The notes below the pieces were generated by a model. The model made no database searches and was not told the DNA's origin. It was given only the letters and a program-made list of their open reading frames with translations. This document shows, in pieces, positions 33,215-42,251 of a DNA stretch of 64,000 nucleotides. Source of the stretch: a virus; the IMG/VR virus record IMGVR_UViG_3300010938_000951, positions 202,900-266,899 of that record; one strand, 5' to 3'. The position numbers were made by a program, and so were the translations under genes. Each line of letters opens with the position of its first letter. The stretch's first letter is position 1.

Positions 33215-35092
33215 ATGAACAATGATACTTATAAAGAAATGTTTTATAGGTTTAAGGATAAGCTAGCTAATCTTGATCCGGTAGAATTTTGCCAGAAACA
33301 TTTAACACTTGAAGGAGAGCCATTTTCTCTCGTAGGCAACGGGTATAAACCTTTCAGCGATATCTATAGATACATTGGAATTAAGGCATTAGAAAAAGAT
33401 TCTAAACCAGTTATTCTAGTAAAGGGACGTCAGGTAGGTGCTACTACCATGGCAAGCGCCCTTGAAATGTATTTCATGGGCTCTGGTTTATTTGGAGATG
33501 GATTCCGTCCACCAATTCGTGTTATTCATGCTTTTCCTCAATTAGAATTAGCGGCAGCTTATTCAAAAACTAAACTCAATCAAATGATTTCTCAGGCTAA
33601 AATCCCTGAGGGAGCCGTAGAAAATAAAGCATCTCGTCCAAAGTCTTTCATGCAGCAATTGCTTGATACTACGACTGCTACTAATGACTCTTTACATTTT
33701 AAACAATTCTTGGGCGGAAATCACTTGTGGATTGAATCTACTGGTGTAGATGCCGACAGAATCATGGGTCGTACCGCTGATATCATATTTTTTGACGAGG
33801 TACAGAAAACTACCAGTGTAGCTATTGGAAACGCGCTTAAAATTTTAACCAACGCCAAATATGGTAAGCCAACTAAAGGCGTACAAGTATTTTTTGGAAC
33901 GCCACGTCGTAAGGGATCTGATTATCATAAGATGTGGCAATCATCATCTCAGCAGTATTATTATCTTGGATGCGAAAAATGCGAAAAGCATTTTCCTCTT
34001 TATACTCCAGGTTCTGATGATTGGGAAAAAGTTTGGATTCACGGTATGATTGTTAAATGTACCCATTGTGGTCATGAACAAGATAAACTACAAGCACAAG
34101 AACGTGGTAAGTGGGTTCCGCTAAAAGATCCAAACGATCCAGATTGCGCAATGGTTGGGTTTCATATTAACCAACTTTACATGCCAAAATTTACACGAGA
34201 AGATATTGAAAAAGAAAAGCCTGGTAAACATCCGATCAACACAGAGCGCGTTTTTCAAAATGAGGTTCTTGGAGAGTTTTATCAAGGTGATGCTACCCCA
34301 ATGTCTCCAGAAGACATTCGTGTAAATTGTGCCGATTTCGAAAGAAAATTTAGCCCTCGTATTTTGCCAGCTAAAGGTGTAACGCAACAATTAACTGTAC
34401 TTGGAATCGACTACGGTGCACGTTCAGATTTGGAACAACTAGCAGACCCAGAAAGAGTAAGACCAGCAGGACAATCTTATAGTACAGCAGTTGTATTACA
34501 AACAAAAGGCCCAAGTATACTATCAATTGAGTTTGCTACCAAATTTAAACGAAATGACATAGAAAGCAAAAAAGGTATAATTGATCAGTTGATGAGACAG
34601 TACAGTATACAATTGGCTATTGGAGACATTGGTTATTCTAATGACTTCTCATCTCTATTGCATAATACATACGGAGATAGATACTTAGTGTCTCGTGCTC
34701 ATAATAAAGTTAATGAGCATGTTAAGTTCAATCATGAAGCTTTTCCAAAAGAAATTGTTTTTGAAAGAGATTTTTATATTAGTGAACTTTACGATCAAAT
34801 GAAAAAAGGATTAGTTAGGTTTCCATATGGCGATTATGAGAAAATCGCATGGCTTATTGATCATTGTTGTAGTATGGAATTAAAACCATCTATTTCTAAA
34901 TATGGAGATCATACAGTACATTATGTTAAAGGCGGCACTCCAAACGATGGATTTATGGCATTATTAAATGCTTATTTGGCCTATAAATTCCTGGTAAGTC
35001 GAGGGTTTACAAATAATAATCCAACATTACACAATACTAAAAACTTGACGAAACCTATGGTAATTACTGGCTATGTACCTAGGAAGTTCTAA
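33215..35092 (+). CDS. terL: Terminase large subunit
   Basis: The protein has 625 residues. The ATPase has a Walker A-like motif GRQVGATT (71-78) and Walker B IIFFDEVQ (D194, E195). A zinc ribbon (CEKC and CTHC) is inserted after the ATPase, as in lambda GpA-type terminases. The C-terminal nuclease has GIDYG (D399) and IGDIGYSND (D471). It pumps DNA into the prohead through the portal encoded next. No convincing ribosome-binding site precedes any candidate ATG (33191, 33215 or 33239), apparently because the HNH gene abuts the start. I chose 33215 because it follows the HNH region and fits the protein's beginning. Confidence 0.9.
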   Translation: MNNDTYKEMFYRFKDKLANLDPVEFCQKHLTLEGEPFSLVGNGYKPFSDIYRYIGIKALEKDSKPVILVKGRQVGATTMASALEMYFMGSGLFGDGFRPPIRVIHAFPQLELAAAYSKTKLNQMISQAKIPEGAVENKASRPKSFMQQLLDTTTATNDSLHFKQFLGGNHLWIESTGVDADRIMGRTADIIFFDEVQKTTSVAIGNALKILTNAKYGKPTKGVQVFFGTPRRKGSDYHKMWQSSSQQYYYLGCEKCEKHFPLYTPGSDDWEKVWIHGMIVKCTHCGHEQDKLQAQERGKWVPLKDPNDPDCAMVGFHINQLYMPKFTREDIEKEKPGKHPINTERVFQNEVLGEFYQGDATPMSPEDIRVNCADFERKFSPRILPAKGVTQQLTVLGIDYGARSDLEQLADPERVRPAGQSYSTAVVLQTKGPSILSIEFATKFKRNDIESKKGIIDQLMRQYSIQLAIGDIGYSNDFSSLLHNTYGDRYLVSRAHNKVNEHVKFNHEAFPKEIVFERDFYISELYDQMKKGLVRFPYGDYEKIAWLIDHCCSMELKPSISKYGDHTVHYVKGGTPNDGFMALLNAYLAYKFLVSRGFTNNNPTLHNTKNLTKPMVITGYVPRKF

Positions 35093-35169
35093 AGCGCCTA
35101 AATACTGAGCTTTACTGATATATCATATTTTGTGTATTCTAGTAGAGGGTATAGTGGAACAGAGGTTAC

Positions 35170-37044
35170 ATGGCTGGTATTAAAAAATCGGGATTAGGAG
35201 ATCATCCGTCCTTTTCAGCAAAGTTCTTACAGGGCAGATCCACCACCCCTCAAGTAAGTGCTATTATGGCTCAGGGTGTTTCTGGAGAAAGAAGAGTTAT
35301 TCTTTCAGACGAAGTAGACCAAGGATATTTTAGAGACGGTTCTGGGCCAAGTTTAAATAAAATGGCACTAAATTCTCCCACAAGTGCTTCAAATGTAGTC
35401 TCTTCAGTGGGTTTCAAGAAAAATGCTCAAGTAGTTTCTTCAGTTGGAGGAATGTTTCGTGGTATTCATGGAGATTCCGTTAAGCAAACTCCTGAAGTAT
35501 ATTCCCCTCTTTGGCTTAATAGTAATCTAAACCTTCCCAGGGACCGTGCAACAATCAATGCATGGTGTCGTAGCTTTTTTGCTTTAAATCCATTTGTACA
35601 CAATGCTATTAGTTTACATAGCACTTATCCTATTAGCAAGCTTTCTATTAAATGTCCAAACAAAGATATTGAAAAATTCTTTGATGATATGATTGAAGAA
35701 ATTGATTTAATGAATATTTGCGTACAAATTGCCCAAGAATATTGGCTTTTAGGAGAAGCATTTGTTTATGCAGAATTAGATGAAGGTAAAGGCAAGTGGA
35801 GTCGCCTACACATTCAGAATCCAGATTTTATGCTTGTCAAACGTACGGTTGTAGCAAGCGAACCAATCATCATGCTTCGTCCTGATGAAAACCTCAAAAA
35901 AATTATTTTCTCAAATCGTCCAACTGATATTGAACAACGTAAACAATTAAATCAACACATCATTGATTCTGTTAGACGTGGTGAAAATATTCCACTAGAC
36001 AATTTCCACGTATCACATTTGGCTCGTCGTATTAGTCCATACGAAATCAGAGGCACAGGATTACCTGTTTGTATTTTCCGTCAGTTAATGTTATTCGACA
36101 AATTGCGTGAATCTAAATATGCACAGTCTGATAATATGATCAATCCATTGACTTTGGTTAAGATTGGTTCGGCTGATTATAAGCCAACTTTTGCTGACCT
36201 AGAAGCTTGGAGAAGTGTATTTGAAGAAGCGCAGTACGATAAAGACTTTAAGATATTTACCCATGAAGGAGTAGCGGTTGAAAGAGTAGGTTGGGGACAG
36301 GGAATCTATGATATCTCTGGAGATATTACTCAGCTACTTAAAGAAATTTTTATTGGGTTATTCGTACCACCTGTTATGATGGATGGTGGCGATACTACCA
36401 CTTATGCTAATGCTGGTGTAGCTTTGGACGTTCTTCGTCAGAGGTACATGCAGTTCCGTAACATGATGTCCATTTGGTTAAAGAATAAGATTTTTGCTCC
36501 AATCTCCAAAATTCAAGGGTTTTATGACTACTCTGGTGGAGAGAAACAACTTATTGTTCCTGAAATTGATTGGAATCACATGTCATTATTTGATGCTGGA
36601 GATTATATCAATAGTTTAATGACATTATCTCAAGGACAAGCGGATCAAAAGAGAGTATCTATTCATACTCTTTATCGTTCATTGGGTCTTGAGTACGAAG
36701 ATGAAGTACGTAAAATGCGTAAAGAAAATATTCAAAATGCAATTGCTAAGAAAGAAATTGCCGCGTTAGATCAAATGGATCTAAATGCTCTTCGTGCTTT
36801 GGATGATGAGGATGAAATTCCAGAACCAAAACAACCGGGTGCTGGACAAGAACAACCAGTACCAGGAGAGATGCCAGGAGGAGCACCGGGTGGATTACCA
36901 GATTTGGGTCTACCAGGCGGTGGCCCTCCACCACCTCCACCACCAGGTGGCGGTGGACCTCCACCACCACCTCCTCCGCCACCAGAAGGCGGTCCACCAG
37001 GCGGTGGACCTCCAGCAGGCGGAGCACCTCCACCAGCTCCATAA
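35170..37044 (+). CDS. Portal protein with Pro/Gly-rich tail
   Basis: This 624-residue protein has a portal-like central region (about 110-520): FFALNPFVHNAISLHSTY near the start, GEAFVYAELD, ISPYEIRGTGLPVCIFRQLM, and the Q-rich EIFIGLFVPPVMMDGGDTTTYANAGVAL segment characteristic of phage portals. It forms the dodecameric gate for terminase. The last 70 residues are almost only Pro and Gly, an unusual low-complexity tail also seen in neighbours. It follows the terminase as expected. The upstream gap (35093-35169) holds an AT-rich CATATTTTG element and an AGAGGT site. Confidence 0.9.
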   Translation: MAGIKKSGLGDHPSFSAKFLQGRSTTPQVSAIMAQGVSGERRVILSDEVDQGYFRDGSGPSLNKMALNSPTSASNVVSSVGFKKNAQVVSSVGGMFRGIHGDSVKQTPEVYSPLWLNSNLNLPRDRATINAWCRSFFALNPFVHNAISLHSTYPISKLSIKCPNKDIEKFFDDMIEEIDLMNICVQIAQEYWLLGEAFVYAELDEGKGKWSRLHIQNPDFMLVKRTVVASEPIIMLRPDENLKKIIFSNRPTDIEQRKQLNQHIIDSVRRGENIPLDNFHVSHLARRISPYEIRGTGLPVCIFRQLMLFDKLRESKYAQSDNMINPLTLVKIGSADYKPTFADLEAWRSVFEEAQYDKDFKIFTHEGVAVERVGWGQGIYDISGDITQLLKEIFIGLFVPPVMMDGGDTTTYANAGVALDVLRQRYMQFRNMMSIWLKNKIFAPISKIQGFYDYSGGEKQLIVPEIDWNHMSLFDAGDYINSLMTLSQGQADQKRVSIHTLYRSLGLEYEDEVRKMRKENIQNAIAKKEIAALDQMDLNALRALDDEDEIPEPKQPGAGQEQPVPGEMPGGAPGGLPDLGLPGGGPPPPPPPGGGGPPPPPPPPPEGGPPGGGPPAGGAPPPAP

Positions 37045-37063
37045 TCTTTTAATTCAATTGAAT

Positions 37064-37121
37064 AACCCTCTCTTGTGAATAATCCAGCATTGTTTTAGCT
37101 ATTACGCACAAGTAGAGGGTT
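37064..37121 (+). promoter_or_regulatory. Long-range hairpin hiding the ribosome-binding site of the gene at 37126
   Basis: AACCCTCT-CTTGTG (37064-37077) is complementary to CACAAG-T-AGAGGGTT (37107-37121), with one bulged base and a 29-base loop. The 3' arm contains AGAGGG (37114-37119), the ribosome-binding site of the ATG at 37126. The loop contains GCTATTAC (37098-37105), similar to the putative promoter core. Messages reading through from the portal gene would fold and be silent; messages started inside the loop would be open. Confidence 0.55.
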
Positions 37122-37125
37122 TTCC

Positions 37126-38382
37126 ATGGATAAATTAGCTCAAAGTAAAAGACAAACGGGTCGTGGCTTTTTCAATAAATTGAGAGAGCAAGTTAATAGA
37201 CCAGGTGCCATTTTAGAAGGTATTTTCAAACCAGAGCTAGATAGAGTTATGAAATCTCTAGGCGAGCTAGATGACCGTGTTCGTTCTGAAATTACTGGTA
37301 CTAAAATTGGTAATGCTGAAGAGCCAGCTATTAAAATGTCTGGCAAAGACCTATTAAAGGAAGCTCGTAAAGCTTTTAATCGTCGAGAATATATGAGTGG
37401 AGTTTCTGATTTGGCTATGTTCCACAAGAAACTTCAAAATATGGCAAATGATATCGACAAGTTTTTTGTTGATGTTAATAAAATCCATCATAAATTTTTA
37501 TTCCAAGGAGTTGACGAAGAAAAGTTAAAGAGACTTCGTGAACATATGGAGCCAAAAGCGGCTTCTGTAATTGCAGACCAATTACTTAAAGAAGCTGGCC
37601 TTATTGATGAGATCGTTAATATTGTTTCTAGACGTGGTCGTGGTTTAGCTGCTTGGGAAAAGAAGTATCCAAAGGAAACTAAAGCATTACGTGAAGGTGG
37701 TTCTCGTTTGATTGATCAGGCAGAAGCTACTTTAGAGAGTGTTATTTCTGCTTTGAAAGAAATGGCTACAGCTCGCGCCATTCGCAGACCAGATGATTAT
37801 ATGGATGCAGCCGCTAAAATTAAAGCAGCTTTTAATAAGTTTGATTCCGGCGATAAAGGATTTAGATCGTTTTATCAAAATGCAGTAATGCCTTGGATGA
37901 AAATTAAAGATGAAATTGAAAAGCAACAACAAGCTCAACAGCCAACCGTACCAACTACCACCGGGCCAAAACCAGGACAAGTAGAATTGGGTGGGCAACC
38001 TCCAACACCACCAATGCCACCGCCTCCTCCAACCACTCCAGGCGGAACACCTGCTCCTGTGCCGGCACAATCTCCTCCAGCAACACCTCCATCCAAGCCA
38101 GTTTTACAATTAATGCCAGAAGAGGATGAAGCCGCTCCAGATACTGAAAAGACGCCACCACCTCCACCAGAACCTCCTGTTAAAGTTCGTGTTGCGCCTT
38201 CAGTTAATCCTCCAAAGGTTAGAGTTGCTCATTCTAGTTTTTATAAATCATTAGAGGCAATGAGTAATGAAGATCCTCGTATTGTCTGCGCATATGTTAC
38301 CAAGTATGCTAAATCTATTCAAGGAGATGATCCAGAAACAGCTATTAAATTGTTTTCTATTGTTAAGCAAATAAAGGGCTAA
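37126..38382 (+). CDS. Head-associated helical protein with Pro-rich linker
   Basis: The protein has 418 residues: helical, charged N-terminal 260, a Pro/Gln/Thr-rich linker (about 265-365) and a helical C-terminal 50 residues (SSFYKSLEAMSNEDPRIVCA). No family is recognised. It follows the portal gene and is controlled by the hairpin just upstream, implying timing-dependent expression. A role inside the head or as a connector partner is plausible on position. Confidence 0.68.
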   Translation: MDKLAQSKRQTGRGFFNKLREQVNRPGAILEGIFKPELDRVMKSLGELDDRVRSEITGTKIGNAEEPAIKMSGKDLLKEARKAFNRREYMSGVSDLAMFHKKLQNMANDIDKFFVDVNKIHHKFLFQGVDEEKLKRLREHMEPKAASVIADQLLKEAGLIDEIVNIVSRRGRGLAAWEKKYPKETKALREGGSRLIDQAEATLESVISALKEMATARAIRRPDDYMDAAAKIKAAFNKFDSGDKGFRSFYQNAVMPWMKIKDEIEKQQQAQQPTVPTTTGPKPGQVELGGQPPTPPMPPPPPTTPGGTPAPVPAQSPPATPPSKPVLQLMPEEDEAAPDTEKTPPPPPEPPVKVRVAPSVNPPKVRVAHSSFYKSLEAMSNEDPRIVCAYVTKYAKSIQGDDPETAIKLFSIVKQIKG

Positions 38383-38386
38383 AAAT

Positions 38387-39406
38387 ATGGGAAAACAGGT
38401 GCCAAAGACAAATACACCAGTCTCAGACGCACAAATGGCACAGGCAATTGTAAATGTCTGGCAGCGTTTGTTTGGCACAGCTCCGTCTAAAGAGCAGGTG
38501 TATATGATTATGGCACAAAACGCTATTGAAACTGGTCGTGATAGAAAATCTATGCACAATTATAATGTTGGCAATATTATAGTTGGAACTACCGATCATG
38601 ATTATTTTCTTGGCGGAGATTGGATGTATGCCGACAAAGCGCAAACCGTAAAAAAACCAATCACTCAAAAATTTCGCGCCTACAATACCCTAGAGGAAGG
38701 TGTATCTGATTATCTTAATTTGTTAAGTAAAAGTAGAAGATATGCAACAGCTTGGCAGCATATTTTACATCCAGATATTCGTGCTTATTCTAAAGCACTT
38801 CATGATGCTGGATATTATGGAGCCAAGGAAGAAGATTACACAAAAGGACTGCTCGGACAATTTAAAAGTTTCGATAAAGGTAATTCTTACTCGGTTGCTA
38901 TGTCTGGTAGCCGTAATCAACCATCTACAATGGTTGCTAAACAGGAAACGCAAGATATGGGCGAGTTAAATCAAGTTATACAAAATCTAATGAATGAGTT
39001 TAGATTATCTGCCACCAATTATAATTTGAAAAAATTATATAAAGCAGCTTTACCTACTCATAATATACTGATTACAATCAAAGCTAGCGATCGTGTTAGT
39101 GCAATTGAATTCTCTCAAGTTCTTTGTGCCGCTTTGGATGAAGATTTACTTTCTACTTCATATCCTCATACTGATGGCAATGAAGTAGAAGTAGAATGTT
39201 CCATTTCTGGCCCTGAGCAAGAATGTTTTGCGGCCGTTAAACAAATGACAGAAGCTGTTGCTGAAACATTTAAAGATGCTACAACGAAAATTGGTGGAAT
39301 TACTGTTAAAACACAGTTAATTATGAATAAAAAATCATCTTATCAACCCATCAGTCCTAGAAGCGCTGATACTAACCACAGGAATTTCCTGCTTAAATTC
39401 ATTTGA
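38387..39406 (+). CDS. FlgJ-like muramidase/glucosaminidase domain protein
   Basis: The protein has 339 residues. The N-terminal 165 match the peptidoglycan N-acetylglucosaminidase/FlgJ fold: catalytic-type glutamate in AIETG (E48), NYNVGNI, FRAYNTLEEGVSDYLNLL, RYATAW and AGYYGAKEEDYTKGL. The C-terminal 140 residues form a separate alpha/beta domain with no clear relative. There is no signal peptide, so it is probably a virion-borne wall-degrading enzyme used at injection, not a lysis enzyme. It starts five bases after the preceding stop. Confidence 0.83.
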   Translation: MGKQVPKTNTPVSDAQMAQAIVNVWQRLFGTAPSKEQVYMIMAQNAIETGRDRKSMHNYNVGNIIVGTTDHDYFLGGDWMYADKAQTVKKPITQKFRAYNTLEEGVSDYLNLLSKSRRYATAWQHILHPDIRAYSKALHDAGYYGAKEEDYTKGLLGQFKSFDKGNSYSVAMSGSRNQPSTMVAKQETQDMGELNQVIQNLMNEFRLSATNYNLKKLYKAALPTHNILITIKASDRVSAIEFSQVLCAALDEDLLSTSYPHTDGNEVEVECSISGPEQECFAAVKQMTEAVAETFKDATTKIGGITVKTQLIMNKKSSYQPISPRSADTNHRNFLLKFI

Positions 39407-39415
39407 GGAAACACA

Positions 39416-39811
39416 ATGCCAACTGAACAACAAATTTTGGATGCGGTGCAGAATCATCAAGGTTCAGGAAAGACTTTTGCTGAATTTCTAGCTGAAGTAT
39501 TCAAGGACAAGTTCATTGAGATTTACGTTGGTGACTCTTATGAAGACGTCAGTACAGAACAAATTTCTACTACTTATCCTGCCGTATTTTGTGGAAAAGT
39601 AATAGCTGCTTATCGAGAGTGTTTAATTATTAATTGCGCTTTTGTGACTAGGAATAAAACTCTAGCTCTTGGAAATATAATGTTTATTAATGAAAGAGCA
39701 ATAAGAGCACTTAATGAAATTGATGGTAATGGCACATTAGAAGAAATGATGCTTAGAAGTAAAGAGTCTTTAGAGATTAGAGAAAGATTTATACTTAACA
39801 AAACGAAGTGA
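39416..39811 (+). CDS. Hypothetical protein
   Basis: This 131-residue mixed alpha/beta protein has a GAGGAAA site. Residues 50-105 are beta-rich with a Cys pair (FCGK, then YREC). No family is recognised. It sits between the muramidase and another unassigned gene in the head cluster and is probably a virion or assembly factor. Confidence 0.66.
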   Translation: MPTEQQILDAVQNHQGSGKTFAEFLAEVFKDKFIEIYVGDSYEDVSTEQISTTYPAVFCGKVIAAYRECLIINCAFVTRNKTLALGNIMFINERAIRALNEIDGNGTLEEMMLRSKESLEIRERFILNKTK

Positions 39812-39814
39812 GCA

Positions 39815-40567
39815 ATGAGAAACCTAGATGATATTTTACAGCTTGCTAGCACTTATGAAGAACAGTGCATACAAGATTTGGTAAAAGTGGCGAAGATTCG
39901 TCAATTACCAGATGGTAAGTATCGTGTGCTTTCTCAAAAGGGCAAAGATTTAGGTACATATAAATCTAGAAAAGCTGCCGAAAAGCGTCTTCGTCAGGTA
40001 GAGTTTTTTAAACACTTAGACAAGTCTAAAGCTGATGATCAGGGCAATGCAATTGCTCCAATTGATTTAACTAGTGCTGATGAATTTAGTTACTCTGCTC
40101 TTATGAGAAAACTACGTCAAGAAGCCTCTCCAGAACAAGTTAGAGTATTTCTTACTATTTTTAAATCACAATTTGATAAAGCTGTCAAAAGTAAAGTTCA
40201 TAAACCAGAGAGAATAGCTTTACAAAATGCTATTATCAAGTTTCATAAGATACATCCAGTAAAACTTGATAAAAAGATGGTTAAATGTGCTGCTGTGGCT
40301 GAATTAGGAGATCCTGACAGTGTTGGTAGATATTTAGCTGATATTGTTAAATTCATGTTAGCTAGATTGCCACCTCAAAAGCGCCCAAGAGCAGCACAAG
40401 TATTGAAACAAAAATTCACTGTAATGAGCGAGAATGCAATTGCAGGTAAAAACATGCCGCCAGCCGCTGTGTATGGTCAGGCAATTACTTTCGTTAAACA
40501 CGTTCTTTTCAACCAAGATGCCACATACATTAGAAATGTGTTGAATAGTTTGTCGAGGAACCTATGA
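39815..40567 (+). CDS. Hypothetical protein with KYRVLS...YKSRKAAEKRLRQVE motif
   Basis: The protein has 250 residues. Near the N-terminus (about 28-65) it has a compact beta-beta-alpha unit, KYRVLSQKGKDLGTYKS followed by an Arg/Lys-rich helix. This short motif is familiar from many phage structural proteins. A helical domain follows. It overlaps the next gene (ATGA). The function is unknown, though a virion location is likely. Confidence 0.68.
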   Translation: MRNLDDILQLASTYEEQCIQDLVKVAKIRQLPDGKYRVLSQKGKDLGTYKSRKAAEKRLRQVEFFKHLDKSKADDQGNAIAPIDLTSADEFSYSALMRKLRQEASPEQVRVFLTIFKSQFDKAVKSKVHKPERIALQNAIIKFHKIHPVKLDKKMVKCAAVAELGDPDSVGRYLADIVKFMLARLPPQKRPRAAQVLKQKFTVMSENAIAGKNMPPAAVYGQAITFVKHVLFNQDATYIRNVLNSLSRNL

Positions 40568-41334
40568 TCAAAAGATTTCGCCCAGTAATTCCTGGGGTTT
40601 TGTATCGTGGGTCAGCTCCAACTCCACAAGATGTGTTAGAGTTAAAAGATAAACTAGGAATCAAAAAAATTGTCAGTTTAGATAAAAAAGCTGGTGAAGC
40701 TATTTCTCGTGCTTGTAAAATGTTGGGTATTGATCAGGTAAAATTATATATTGAACATGATAGAAAAACACTTTACGATTTCCTGTCTCAAAATATGAGA
40801 AAATTATTTTTAGAAGACGGTCCTACATTTGTACATTGTCAAGAAGGAAAAGATCGAACAGGATTAGCTTGCGCAATGGTAAAGTGCAAATTTTTAGGAA
40901 TGAATCCAGAAAAAGCAATACAAGAAGCAAAATCACTAGGGTTTGGTATAGGTTTACCTCTTAATATAACGAATACTTACGAAAAGATAATACGTCATTG
41001 TAAGCCAGAGAAAGACACAAATAGTGCTGATATAGTGTCAAATGAAAGAGAATATAAGGGTGATAATCGCGACTCTTTTCTAGACGAAGCACATCAAGGA
41101 TCTTTTGCTCCTCACCTAGATCATACGCGCCAAAACCCAATGGACGCCGTCTACACTTATATAAATGATCAGTCGCCTACTCGTCAAAATTATCCAGATA
41201 CATCATTATTTCGGTATGATCCTGAGAAGGGTGATGTAATTCCTAATGTTGGCGAATTTGATAATGATGCTGGACAAAGGGGATTCGGTCCAACAGAAAA
41301 CTACAATGGTTTCTTTTCAGAGGTAGGGCACTGA
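40564..41334 (+). CDS. Dual-specificity/tyrosine phosphatase-like protein
   Basis: The protein has 256 residues. The catalytic P-loop HCQEGKDRTG (H91, C92, R98, T99) fits the HCxxGxxR(S/T) signature of protein tyrosine and dual-specificity phosphatases. The upstream RPVIPGVLYRGSAPT start is typical of the bacterial/plant-type DSP fold. Residues 155-256 are a hydrophilic, probably disordered extension with no known domain. Substrates could be phosphoproteins, phosphoinositides or RNA 5' ends; none can be chosen from sequence. It is embedded between head genes with ATGA overlaps, so it may be packaged or act during assembly. Confidence 0.85.
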   Translation: MIKRFRPVIPGVLYRGSAPTPQDVLELKDKLGIKKIVSLDKKAGEAISRACKMLGIDQVKLYIEHDRKTLYDFLSQNMRKLFLEDGPTFVHCQEGKDRTGLACAMVKCKFLGMNPEKAIQEAKSLGFGIGLPLNITNTYEKIIRHCKPEKDTNSADIVSNEREYKGDNRDSFLDEAHQGSFAPHLDHTRQNPMDAVYTYINDQSPTRQNYPDTSLFRYDPEKGDVIPNVGEFDNDAGQRGFGPTENYNGFFSEVGH

Positions 41335-41997
41335 ATGATTAAAAAGTCTTATTCTGTACAAATGAGCTATGACGTGACTGATAGTGAAAGACATCAGGCA
41401 GAGAGAGCGCTTGTGTATTTTAAGGCCGCTGAAAAGTATTTGACACAAGCATCTGATCATTTGAACATTATGAAGACCCCTTTTAAAGATAATCCTGATA
41501 TGACACCAGATGATGTAATGAAAGCTCGTGCTGTTATTAGGCGTTTTCGTGATAAAGCCATTGAAAATTTTGATAGATTTAAGAAGGTCGCATTTGATTG
41601 TGTAAATTTAATGCAAACATTTTCTAGTGATACACAAACACTCAAATTGATGAAATCATTCATTTCATCAGTTGATGATTTAGAAGTTAGTGTTAATCAA
41701 TTTGCTGATTTATTTAATGATTTACAATCAAAGGATTTTGTCAAAGATGTAGTTTCTGCTATTGAATCTATTCAAAAACAGTGTGATGAGATTGATGAAA
41801 TCATTGATGAAAGAATAAAATCTCATATTCAAACAAATATCTTAGCTACTAGTTGGGTAGATTCAATTAGTAATGACTTGCAAATGAAAATAGAGAAGAA
41901 AACCCCATTAATTGTGGATCTTTATAATCAAAGGCAAGAACAATTAAATGAAGCGGTGGAGGAAAGAAGCACAGGTTCAAGCCAAGAAAAATGGTAA
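41335..41997 (+). CDS. Coiled-coil hypothetical protein
   Basis: This 220-residue protein is almost entirely helical with heptad-like spacing (residues 20-160), and begins right after the phosphatase stop. It is acidic, with no Gly/Pro-rich tract. Unknown function. The gap after it (41998-42090) holds a CGGTT-TTA-AACCG hairpin, a CAATATTAC element and a small hairpin over the next ribosome-binding site. Confidence 0.66.
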   Translation: MIKKSYSVQMSYDVTDSERHQAERALVYFKAAEKYLTQASDHLNIMKTPFKDNPDMTPDDVMKARAVIRRFRDKAIENFDRFKKVAFDCVNLMQTFSSDTQTLKLMKSFISSVDDLEVSVNQFADLFNDLQSKDFVKDVVSAIESIQKQCDEIDEIIDERIKSHIQTNILATSWVDSISNDLQMKIEKKTPLIVDLYNQRQEQLNEAVEERSTGSSQEKW

Positions 41998-42047
41998 TAT
42001 CTCTGTATAATAGATAAAGTTTTCGGTTTTAAACCGGAAATTTGTAG

Positions 42048-42056
42048 CAATATTAC
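42048..42056 (+). promoter_or_regulatory. Putative phage promoter element (CAATATTAC)
   Basis: Identical nine bases to the element at 22989, here 35 bases before the small gene at 42091 that leads into the protease-scaffold gene. A second feature of the same gap is TCTCC-CATTT-GGAGA (42072-42086), a small hairpin that would cover the GGAG ribosome-binding site. Confidence 0.38.
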
Positions 42057-42090
42057 ATTATACCTGTGTGGTCTCCCATTTGGAGAGTTT

Positions 42091-42246
42091 ATGTTTATTA
42101 AACACGGTGATGGAAAAATACTAAACGTTGTTGATAGCGAAGAATTAACTGAAGAACAAAAGAACGCTGTCAAGAAGGTTTCTAAAGAGTTCGTCAAGCA
42201 ATCTGACGAGTCAACTGATTCTTCTAAAAAGAAGTCAGGGAGCTAA
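42091..42246 (+). CDS. Small hypothetical protein upstream of the protease-scaffold gene
   Basis: This 51-residue frame has a good TTGGAGAG ribosome-binding site, ending six bases before the next ATG. The protein is highly charged (Lys, Glu, Ser), with a C-terminus rich in Ser/Lys (DSSKKKSGS). The AGGGAG ribosome-binding site of the protease-scaffold gene lies within its last codons, so the two are probably coupled. Small proteins in this position in other phages include head-core parts, but no homology is claimed. Confidence 0.62.
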   Translation: MFIKHGDGKILNVVDSEELTEEQKNAVKKVSKEFVKQSDESTDSSKKKSGS

Positions 42247-42251
42247 TATAC

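Noticed and set aside
42006-42011. Consensus TATAAT upstream of the small gene at 42091
   Set aside because: No -35 box at 15-19 bases and no TGn extension, so it is not supported as a sigma70 promoter.
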